A DNA stretch of 64,000 nucleotides from Bugulina stolonifera (taxonomy: Eukaryota > Bryozoa > Gymnolaemata > Cheilostomatida > Bugulidae): the NCBI GenBank assembly GCA_935421135.1, contig OW285191.1, forward strand, positions 2,232,001-2,296,000, written 5' to 3'. This document shows, piece by piece, positions 50,220 through 62,300 of the stretch (position 1 is the first letter of the stretch; every line of letters begins with the position of its first letter). The notes beneath the pieces were generated by a model that saw only the letters and a program-made list of their open reading frames with translations, had not been told where the DNA came from and did not search any database. A program made the position numbers and the translations under genes.

Positions 50220-50780
50220 ACCAGTTTCGAGCGTAATATATGTATAAATATACATGTAAGTGCATGTACATACATGTACTATTGCACATGTAAGCTACAT
50301 GTACAATATGCACATGTATGTGTAAACATATGTACGGCTGCACATCGATGTGATCACTTACAAATAGATATACATGTACAAGTAAACGGTTTGTAAATGA
50401 TGCGCATATGACATGTACCAAAATAAGATTTGGAAATAACCTAAAAATATCATAACAAAAAATACAACAATATTTTCTGCCTGGTTTCTAGTCTGTTTAA
50501 TGATGTGAGTTTAATGCTATACAATGGATACTATTATGTTGTACATGTATACGGTACATTACATGTACATACACGTATATATACAGTACATTATACAGTA
50601 CATATACAGTACATTACATGCACATAATATACAGTACATTACATACAGATATACAGTATATTTCATACACATAATGTATGCAGTATATTACATTGTATAT
50701 ACACATAATACATGGTATATTACATACACATATACAGTATAATATAATATACACAACATATAAAACCATGTAATATTATA
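50220..50780. repeat. TACATGTA/ATACAGTAT microsatellite-like region
   Basis: Dense short palindromic words (ACATGTAC, TATACAGTA, CATACACATA) repeat irregularly. All reading frames give Tyr/His/Ile-rich nonsense. No gene. Confidence 0.6.
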
Positions 50781-51249
50781 TTATATACATGTAGGCCCTA
50801 CATGTTACAGTACATGTACCAATATTAGCTAACTCGTAATGGCTAATTATTGTATTAGCAATTACACTAAAGTAGTGGGAATATATTATATATACATTAA
50901 AATTTAAGTACACAGACTATTGACCATACATTATATTTATGATTGTAATGTTTTCAAGGGGCACTTAGTTGTGTGACAAGTAAATAATTAAATATTCACA
51001 CTGACACTGCTTGCTGGTTCTTGTGCAGGTGCTCTCTGCTCAGCATGCCTAAAGCCCCTAGTGGTCAACCCCCATGTTTGGTAGCAATGTTTTCGTGCAT
51101 ATGGGAACTAAGGCTAACACATTGTGTGTGGCATCAAATAATAAACATCTACAACATACTGTTCATCGACATGTAGCAAAGTGTGGCTACTAAAGCATTA
51201 TGTTTCTGTATTATCCTAGACTGACCTACAGTGTAGACTACATAGGCAC

Positions 51250-51430
51250 ATTGTGTACTGTATAACCTCTACAATACAGTGTACTGTATAACCTCTACAA
51301 TAAAGTGTACTGTATAACCTCTACAATAAAGTGTACTGTATAACCTCTATAATACACTCTACTGCATAACCTCTACAATAAAGTGTACTGTATAACCTCT
51401 ATAATACACTCTACTGCATAACCTCTACAA
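51250..51430. repeat. 26-bp TGTACTGTATAACCTCTACA repeat
   Basis: Seven copies, alternating CTACAATAAAG with CTATAATACACTC endings, isolated in intergenic sequence. Confidence 0.85.
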
Positions 51431-52831
51431 CGCAGTGTACTGCCTGCTCCAATCCCCACAAAAGACCTTTGGTAACACTTGGCATCTTTTGGACCAAGTG
51501 CTAAACAGCAAAGTATCAGAGTTGGGGGGGGGATCAGTCATGCATTCCTCCACTTGACTGTAATACTATGGAGGTAGTTTGAAGGCCACACACATGAACA
51601 TAGAGTTACTATTGGGTGCAAGATTACATTGTGAGCATCTCACAAGGTCCCATTTCCTGTTTCAGGGTTACCATGGCTACAGATAGCAGACTGCAAACGA
51701 TTTCTGGGAGTAATATTTGAGGATCTCGGTGAGGTGGTAACTAATTCTTGTAAATACAGATAGGGGATTGGTTTAGCTCACTGCTATGTCTGCTGCAGGT
51801 GTATATTATGGTGTTTAATTAGTGCACTACATGCATTTTTATACATATATGGAATATTGTGGATATAATTCTAAATATACAAAAAGGGAAAGCAGTAAGC
51901 CAGCTTGTGGGAGGGCATATACAGTAGGTTAGCACATAGTAGAGTATATACAGTAATTCAGCACATAATAGAGTATATACAGTAAGTCAGCACACACCAG
52001 TTCTCATAATGAGAGTAGTTCAGCGAAATATAATTAGAAATTGAGAAAGTGTTCAAGTTGATGTCAAGTATTTTTAAACTATAATTAATTACAAAACATT
52101 GTGGTTGGCCATCGACCAATAGGAACAGAGCCTCAGTCATTGACCAATAGGAACAGAGTATCGAGCCATTGACCAGTAGGAACCAGTGCTGCCAATTAGT
52201 AGGCTATACTATAAACCTTATTGTAGCTGCCAACAAGTGAGCAAACACTGAACATGATGGAAAGAGTCTCCCAATTCAGAGATTAAATCTAATAAACTTG
52301 ACATAAAACCACTTGAGGTACAAACTAGCTCATTACCCAGTGTGGGAATACATGCACATGTTGCTGTATGTAATGTATTATTATGTAGTTCTCGACAGGA
52401 AATGGTATCGTATTTCTCTGGTGTGTTCATTTTATAAAAACAAACATAATGATTAACACAAAAACATTTCTGTCTGATGAATGGATATATAATGGATTTT
52501 TATATAAATAAAACATAGAAATAAAATAATAATATACGAAACGTTTCAATGAATAAATATCATACAACATCGTGCAGATAATTCCCAATCAAACATGAAT
52601 ATTGGTGTGAATAAAGGTACTGTGTACGTATGCATGGCTAGAATAGCTGAACATGTAGGCAGACAGCTATATAATAACAGCATTTATCCTCCTAACTTGT
52701 TGTCACGTCATATCAGGTACATACATGTAGTATCAGGTGACATGTTATATCAGGTATATACATGTAGTATCAGGTGACATGTTATATCAGGTATACATGT
52801 ATTAACTATAACAGTGTATCACTGGCAGCGC

Positions 52832-53010
52832 TTACACACTCTGTATTCTAAACTCTGCCACCAGAAGGAGATGATCACTTGGTTCAGTTTGATTGGGTAT
52901 GCTGGGTAGCTCCTCTGCCGATAGTAATCCGTACCTGAGACAGACAGACAGACAGATAATACGAGTAACATGTACAATGTGATATAGCGTATACACTGCA
53001 CGCACACCGT

Positions 53011-53096
<86 letters not shown>

Positions 53097-53236
53097 TGAT
53101 ACGAGTAACATGTACAAAGTGATACAGTGTATACACTGCACGCACACCGTACCTGAGACAGACAGACAGACAGACAGACAGATGATACGAGTAACATGTA
53201 CAAAGTGATACAGTGTATACACTGCACGCACACCGT

Positions 53237-53306
<70 letters not shown>

Positions 53307-56300
53307 TGATACGAGTAACATGTACAAAGTGATACAGTGTATACACTGCACGCACACCGTACCTGAGACAGACAGACAGACAGACAGATGATACGAGTAA
53401 CATGTACAAAGTGATACAGTGTATACACTGCACGCACACCGTGACAGACAGACAGACAGACAGACAGACAGATGATACGAGTAACATGTACAAAGTGATA
53501 CAGTGTATACACTGCACGCGCACCGTGACAGACAGACAGACAGACAGATGATACGAGTAACATGTACAAAGTGATACAGTGTATACACTGCACGCACACC
53601 GTGCATAGATGATAATGGTGTGTACTGTACTTTATGAGAATAATACTTATGGGACATTCACACTGCCGTTTATTTCACGCGGCGAGCGGCAGGCGGCGTG
53701 GCACGTGCCACAGTGCTACGTCATACCACGCCGCCGCGGCCGCCGCCCGTAGGCGTGGCCTCGTTTCAACAGTGCGAACTTTTACCTGGTCACCGCGGCG
53801 GTGGCTCACCATGATTGGTCAAGTGAACAACAGCGAGTCGCATATTAATACTTACAACACACTTCCCTTTCCATTTCTTCACGAGTGCTCTCAAATTGCA
53901 ACTTGCTATCAACTCAACTGTGCTGTTAATTTTAAATTAGACTTACTCACCTGCTCTCCATCATCATGGCTCACAATTACGCTAGAGATGAGTTCATAAT
54001 CAATCTTGTTAGACAGCAGCCTCCTATATATGATGTTAACCTGAAAGCCTACAAGGATGTTAAAGGTGTTCGTCAGAATTGCTTTGCTCTCGTTGCTGAA
54101 CAAATGAGAGCTGGGGGATATGCCGACGAATGTGGTAATATTATATTTGCAATGTGTTGATCAGCTACGAAATTAAAATTGAATTTTTATGCGAATTCAA
54201 ATATACGTAACTATTTCGTTTGGAAACTATTAATATATATTTTTAATTTTATTACAAAAATTGAACATCACTCGAGGCCGAATTATTTTCTAAAAGCAAA
54301 TTGAAATTGGTGGGGCTTTGATGTATTTTGCAGCAGTGTTATATAAATACTTGGTTGATTTCTCAACATTCTATTGTTTTTGGTGAGACATTAACTCAGA
54401 TTGATTCAAAACTCGCATGTTCTAATCATGTCATTGCACATTATGTAAAAGTTATGCTTGTTGTACAGTCTTTTTGAGAAAGTTGCCCTATTGTTGCATA
54501 TTTTTTGTTAAAACCGAACAATTCATTAAATATGGTTTGGGTATGATCATGTTAAAACAGACTCGATGGTTTATGTGTTGCTATAATTTACAGCTGCTGA
54601 GGTTCAGAAGCGTTGGAAAAACATCAAGGATACATACACTAAGGTAAAGGCAGCTCAGAGTGATGTGAGAAGTGGAGCTGGACGTGGAGCCCCAATAGCT
54701 TGGCACCTTTGGGAAAATATGCAATGGCTTGGTGATTATACCAAAAAGAGAAGGTAAGCACTAAGACGTTTACAGGCAGGTGTCATTGTTATGTGTAACT
54801 ATGAGCTATGACTATATTCTAAATGTGTTGTCTTGTGTACACATTTCTCACTGAATGAATTTTTATTATTATTTCAGCACCACCAGTAACTTTGAGCTGA
54901 TGGTAGACTCGCCGCCTCCAGCCAATTCACCTTCTAGAAGTCAGGTAGTTGCCTCACCGCTCACAAGGGAGGACTCCGAACCAACTTCAGCCACCTCCAG
55001 CCACTCAGTCCCTCAGCCACTTTCTGCCACTCGGCCACCTTCCGCGACTCCACCACCTTCTGCTACTCCGCCACCTTCGGCCACCCAGCGTCGTGGCAGG
55101 AAACGCCAGGCTAGTGACAGTAGCGAAATCAGTTTTAACCAACAATTTAATGCCATTCAGAGGAATATTGATGCTGATACAACAGTTCTCAATGATGACA
55201 GTTACCATTTTGCACAACAGCTGGCTGTACAGCTGCGGCAGTTGCCACTCCACACTCGGCTAAGAGCTCAAGCCAGATTAATGATGACAATGGCTGAGGT
55301 GTTGGAGTCATCTACCAGCTACACTCCAACTACTGAACAGGCACCACCACCACCAGTGCAGTCGCCACCACCACCACAAGTGCAGTCGCCACCACCACCA
55401 CCAGTGCAGTCGCCACCACCACCACCAGTGCAGTCGCCACCACCACATCCCATCGACACTGCATGGCAACCACCATCATTTTCAACACCAAATACCAGCC
55501 AATACCAATACCAATTTCTGGAATGAATTATTTATATGTTGTGTAATATGTAAGCTTATTTATGTTTCCAATATTAGTTATGTTATGCCTCATGTTGTAC
55601 CACAATATATTACTATATACCACAAACATATTTATATTACAAATATAGATAATGGATCCTCCAACCTTATATTTTATGACCTATGACTAACATACCATAC
55701 AGATAAAACATTTAGACATTGCTTTAAACATAAGTAATTTACATGTATATGCAAAGATAATTAAAGATAAATACCATACAGATACAGACAAAACATTGTG
55801 ACATTGCTTTAAACATGAGTAATTTACAAGTATATGCAAAGATAATTAAGGATAAAATTTACATGTATATGCAAAGATAATTAAAGATAAATACGAAATT
55901 AGCGAAGACGCTGAATGTGGTCATCCTGCCATCTAACACTTCCTGCAGGAGAATTGAAGTACGTGCAAAAATTGTCTCTCACATTGACAGCAACAGCAGC
56001 CGCGTTCCTTGCACCTTGGTGCACAATGTTTTGTAGATTCAGTGCATCATTGCGCCAAAGCGCATTGTCTTCATTTCCATGATCTGTGTAGCCTGGAGGG
56101 GTATATGTAGCCGGCTCTCTAGTCTTCACTATATTGTGGAGCAGGCACATCGCCTTGACCATCGTCACCACGTTTTCTGCTTGGCCGATAATAGGCCGGT
56201 GTAACAATCGCCATCGTGCAGTGAGCACTCCTAGTTTAATGAATACATTGTTAGAGTTTAGAAATCATATTTTGTACATGCATAAAAAAGCTGGTCATGG

Positions 56301-59300
56301 TATTCTATAGTCGGCATGAGAGAGACCAAGAAAGATTCCATGTGTGATGGAAGATGCGTGTTTGTTTCACAAGTTCACAAAATAGAGTGAAAACGTGTCA
56401 ACTGATGAATGTAGCAAGCTGGCCGCATTTGGGAATCATAGAGCAGATAAAACAAGAGGTGGCAGTTGTACACGACTAGGATGTCTCTCGCATAATGGTT
56501 ACAAACAGCATGAGTTACAGTAGTAGTGCCACCCACCATACCAACATAAAAATCAATGACTCACCAAATGCATTTTCAATTGTTCTTCGGCACCTGGAGA
56601 GACGATAGTTGTAAATTTTCTGCTGGTCAGTCAAACCACGCCCAGGATATGGCCGCATGAGCCATGTTTTCAGTGGGAACGCCTCATCAGCAACAAAGCA
56701 GTATGGCATCATCTTGCCACCAATCGCTTCATCTGGAGGTAAAGCTATCTGACCTGTATTAAGTGAATATAAACATTTGTCACAAGTAAATATAAAGATT
56801 TGTCAGAACTTATAAAAATTCATGCAATGAATTATACCTCTAGAAGAAATCCAAGCGTAACTCAACCAATAGCAGAAAATCACTTTACCGACTACGTACT
56901 GTACTAGGAGTAAATTAAACTTACATGTAACTAACCATTCAACAAGGCATTGCCGAAAGATGATGCTTCAAACACCCCAGAATCACTCCATCTTCCAGCC
57001 TGTCCAACATCTACGAACGTAAACTTCAGTTCGGCATCACATATCGCCAACAGGTTAATAGAGTGATACCCTTTGTAGTTAAAAAATTCGGAACCTGCAT
57101 TGCAGGGTGCTCGAATCCAAACATGCTTACCATCTATCGCGCCTAAAATTCAAGACAACACATACATGGAACAATGAAAACTGATCCTCACACGAAAATG
57201 GCAGAAATTACTATTAGCTAGAATAAATCATGCCTTCTATAGAAGTAGTAGTAGTCAACTATGTATAACCTAACTATCATCACAGCTTGGACAACGTTTC
57301 CTACCTAAACAATGAGGGAAGTTCCACCTCTCAGCAAACTTCTGGCTGACATCTTTCCAGTCCGCAACAGAGCTTGGTGGCTTCATAAATTCCCCTGCCA
57401 TCTCATCCCATATGGCCTGGCATGTCTCATAAACAATACCCGTTATAGTGCTCACACCCAATCGCCAATGGTACCTTATAGATGAGAAAGAAGCGCCTTC
57501 TGCCAGGTGGTGTAGAGTTATTGCCAGCCTCATGTCAGCGGGTATTGCTTTTCGGAGGTGGGTGTCCTTTTTTTGTATTCTAGATAGACATGAAAAAACC
57601 ATAGACGGTGAAAAAATCAAGACACTTTACCTTACAATATTACACAGTATATATGCAAATGGGTTGCAACTCTGTCTCACCTTCCTATTAGGTTATGTAA
57701 CAACATCATAAATAGATTGTCCTGGTAACAATGAGTAATTATAATACTTGTAAGAGCTTTGTGTACTAATGCATTCACAAGATTACAATTCTCCAACTGA
57801 CAACCTGAGTAAATACAGATGGAGGCCACAGCTGCACCAGAATGTTGACAAATGGATGTGAGTGAAAGCACATAGAAATATAACAGTGAATTTGGTCTAA
57901 CTGTAAATAAAGAGTCTAACCAAGACAATTTAACAAACAGTGGATTACACATTGTCTTTGGTAGCATCCTTCAAATAGCACAAAGAAATAGAGCAGTTAA
58001 TTTTGCCTAGAAGTGAATGTGACCTAGTACAGCTAACAAACTAAACACCTACGATGAATAGGACCATTGTGAGTTAAATCCAACACTACTTGGCCCATGT
58101 GTCTGTGGTAATTATGCTTGAGAAAATAGATGGGGGGAGTGAGCAAACACCTATGTCAACAAAGCGGCCTATGCTAATTATAATGCTTGGTCCACCATTC
58201 AAAGTAGCTCAGCAGAAATTCAAGAAAATAAATACTAATTTACGTAACATGATAGAAAATATAGCAATGCTACTCTTAAACCAGATATGTGCTCTAAAGC
58301 AGTATTTAGGTGAGTATATAATGAGTAACCTAGCGCCAGTTTTTTCTCTGATAATGATGCTTGGATGAGCATCGGAATATCAGGAATAAAATCCAAAACT
58401 TTCGTGCCTGCTAAATTATTAATCATAAACCAGCAAATCCCAGAGTTCTGCAATACTATAACTAACAATCAAATAAATATTTTTATAATAAAATAAACAA
58501 ATTATTAATGAATTGTCTGATGCCAATCTACATGTAGTATAGCACTAATTTTAATTATTTTCATTTGATTGAAAATAAATTACCTATGTAGAGTAACTCC
58601 AGCACTAATTTTTCCTCTGATAATGATGCTTGAATGAGCATCGAAATATCAGGAATAAAATCCAAAACTCTCACAATGTGCCTTGCTAAATTATCTATCA
58701 TAAACCAACAACTCTCATAGTTATGCGATATAACTAACAATCAAATAAACAACTTAATATTGAAACAAGTGAAAAAATTCATTAATAACATAGTTAATAG
58801 GGCCTAATATTATAGTATAGTTATAGTACTACAGCACTAACTAATTTAAATTTTATTATAATTATAGCAACAATTATTTTCATTTGATTGAAAATAAATA
58901 AATTACCTATGTCTGACTTGAGTAAGTATGTAGTCAAATGTATTCCGGCTCATCCTAAAATAGTCATTGTGACAGTACCCTGGGTTCGAACCATCTCGCA
59001 GTTCTTGGTATAGCTGGCCATAAACACCCTTGCCATGTAAATGGCGTTGCCGAATTAATGGCAGCTGCCACATACGGGCATTAATTACTCTGTTTCTTCG
59101 GTCGGCCTCCCTGGCCAACAACATTAACTGAAGTTGAATACGAATGAGTTCCAAAATCATCACTAATATAACGGTTTCAAATCACAAAATGAAAATTACA
59201 GTAAACACAAATATCCACGATAGAATTTATTCTGGAAAGGACAGAGCCATTGATTGTGAACGGCTGAGGGAAATGAGTCCCAAAACAACTTTGACCTTGT

Positions 59301-62300
59301 GTTGTACGCATGTCACGGCGCTGGTGTTATTTGATTGGCCTAAGCTGCAGTTGGCCGCGCGCAGTGACGTCAGGCGCGGCGGGCGCCTGCCGCTCGCCGC
59401 GTGAAATAAACGGCAGTGTGAATGTCCCATTATAATGCCCATAATAATAGTATATGAAGAGTACCTTGATAGAAGTGTCACAGTACAGACACTGGTAGCA
59501 GGTCGGCGAGTTGATTTACTCATGGATGAGCAGTTACTACATGCACCTGAAAAGGTCAACAGTAGCATGATAACGTAGGAGTCACATGGTATGCCTACAC
59601 CCAGTCACATGGTGTGTCTACACCTAGTCACATGGTATGTCTACACCTAGTCACATGGTAAGTCTACACCCAGTCACATGGTATGTGTACACCCAGTCAC
59701 ATGATGTATCTACACCTAGTCACATGGTATGTCTACACCTAGTCACATGGTAAGTCTACACCCAGTCATATGGTATGTCTACACCTAGTCACATGGTATG
59801 TGTACACCTGGTCACATGGTATGTCTACACCTAGTCACATAATATGTGTACACCTAGTCACATGGTATGTGTACACCAAGTCACATGGTATGTTTAGACC
59901 CATAATGTATACACAGATAACAAAAGCTCCAAATGAGAATACTAGAAAAACTGCAACTAACTGCAAACTGTTGAAGGGAAGGAACCTCTGGGTCACACCA
60001 TATTGTATGGACGGAGAATTTAATCTTTCATTGTACAAGTATTATATAATACAGGGCCGTGACTTACTAGGTGTGTAGAATATATAGTCAACCGTATCGG
60101 CTTCCCCATCTGTGTGTAGGGATGTCGTAACCTCAGGCACTAAGCGTGGAAACAGTCTGCCAATTCTATCATGCAAGTAGGCGGAGTTAAACTTGAACTT
60201 ATGAGTTAGTTCACCTTGAGTTAACTTCTGCGGTATAGTGTCACCACTGCCCCCTGGTGGTGACTTCACTCTACTATGTTCCGGTGGTGATGTGATCCCA
60301 CTCCCAACTGGTTGAGATGGTCTTTGGCTACCCTCTGGTCGCTGACCAGTCTCAGCAGGAGGCGGGTCTACCACATGGCTAGCTGTAGTAGGAAATGCCA
60401 AGTAGTGGTCTGCGTCTGTCGAAGCCTCAGGAGATATCTTCAGTTGTTTTACTTTTTGTGTGGAGGCTTCGGTATCCTTTCTAACATGTCGACCGGCATG
60501 TCTGGTAGAAGGAGGGGGTACAGAGGCTATGGAGGAATCATTGCTGAACGTGCAGTCGTGTCGGAGGAATGGAGGAAGGATATTCCCTGGCATATCCTGT
60601 ATACATGTGAATCGCAAGTCATAATATCTAGCATCAACAGACAAAAGGTGCACAGAATAACATAAGCAACTCATCATAGGTGACTGGTACTACAGTGTAC
60701 TGTATACTATAAATGTACATAACGTGTACAGCAAATAGAGTAGAGTAGCCTCAAAAAATCGCTACTTACAATAAAGTATGGGCCAAAACAGAAAAGCTAA
60801 CAATAAATACATGTATGTAGTCGTATGTAGTCATACGTAGTCATATGTGGTCGTAAGTAGTTATATGTAGTCATATGTAGTCACATGTGGTCGTATGTGG
60901 TCCCATGTAGTTATATGTAGTTGTATGTGGTTGTATGTGGTTGCATGTAGTCGTATGTAGTTGTATGTGGTCGTATGTAGTCGTATGTAGTTATAAATGT
61001 TTATATTGACACCATCTTCACTCACCGCCCCATAGAATTGCTTTTTAATCTGACCAGAAATGCTTCTTTTATTGAGAGCTGTATAGCTGATTCTACCAGA
61101 AGTAAGAAAGTTATAGAGGTGAGAGAATGGTGTGGAATTGAAGTCACCGCAGAGGAAGGTCGGATAGTAGGTGCCTGCAGGTTCATCTGCAATATTAGAT
61201 ACACCCCACAGTTATATAACGTTATGTCATGCATATGTACATATAGATACATCACACAGTTATCTGACGTTGTGTCATGTATATATACATATAGATCACA
61301 CAGTTATCTAACGTTGTGTCATGTATATATACATATAGATACATCACACAGTTATATAACGTCATGTCATGTATATATACATATAGATCCATCACATAGT
61401 TATCTGACGTTGTGTCATGTATATATACATATAGATCACACAGCTATATAACGTCATGTCATGTATATATACATATAGATACATCACACAGTTATCTGAC
61501 GTTGTGTCATGTATATATACATATAGATCACACAGTTATCTAACGTTATGTCATGTGTATATACATATAGATCCATCACATAGTCATCTGACGTCGTGTC
61601 ATGCGTATATACATATAGATACATCACACAGTTATCTAACGTTGTATCAAGTGTGAATATAAAGTGATTTAATCAAACGCTTGCGGATGAAAAATATATT
61701 TAGCCTGTGTTCCCTTACCCGGTTTCTGAGCTGCTTTATGAAGGTGAGCGAGGAGGTAGGAGAGTTGAGCTAACTTCACGTCTCCTCTGTTCATATTGAA
61801 CAGCAGGTGAGTATTAGCTACGCACAACCTTCTGGGTAATCTCCTCTGCTTGTAGTTGATTGGTTGGAATGACATAACCATTCCTAGAGAGTAGTAATAC
61901 ATTGTATGGTGCATCAGTATACATGTATGTTTGGTGATTAAACAACTAACAGTTAGTAATACAATGTACAATAACAGTGTGATAGAGTTGACATACATTG
62001 GTGTAGTAATACAATAACAGTGTGATAGAGTTGACATACAGTGGTGTAGTAATACAATAACAGTGTGATAGAGTTGACATACAGTGGTGCAGTAATACAA
62101 TAACAGTGTGATACAGTTGACATACATTGGTGTAGTAATACAATAACAGTGTGATAGAGTTGACATACATTGGTGTAGTAATACAATAACAGTGTGATAG
62201 AGTTGACATACAGTGGTGTAGTAATACAATAACAGTGTGATAGAGTTGACATACAGTGGTGCAGTAATACAATAACAGTGTGATACAGTTGACATACAGT

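Larger units (their letters stand above)
46968..52831. other. Long AT-rich intergenic region, no secure gene
   Basis: This holds the 5' flank of the homeobox gene and the 3' flank of the Angel-like gene. Contents include a poly-G run near 47507-47522, ATGTACATG-rich microsatellite at about 50220-50780, a 26-bp TGTACTGTATAACCTCTACA repeat at 51250-51430 and a TATCAGGTGACATGT repeat at 52715-52800. Two isolated exon-like pieces occur (48164-48245 minus; 51666-51728 plus), each with good splice signals but no partners. Non-coding regulatory sequence for the homeobox gene is plausible. Confidence 0.4.
53650..59429. mobile_element. Complete PIF/Harbinger DNA transposon, 5.78 kb
   Basis: Perfect 46-bp terminal inverted repeats begin TGGGACATTCACACTGCCGT at both ends. 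They are flanked by an exact 3-bp TTA target duplication (53647-53649 and 59430-59432), the signature of PIF/Harbinger. Subterminal sequence is GC-rich and palindromic (GTGGCACGTGCCAC near 53697). Two convergent genes are inside, a MADF/BESS protein (plus) and a DDE nuclease (minus), the standard two-gene layout. Identical termini, exact TTA and two open genes suggest recent, possibly autonomous insertion. It lies in the last intron of the Angel-like gene. Confidence 0.95.

Noticed and set aside
52819..53657. Three overlapping minus-strand open frames of about 235-257 codons (Leu-Ser-Val-Cys repeats)
   Set aside because: They are produced by (GACA)n and its partner unit. Only the last 34 codons in one frame are a real Angel exon.
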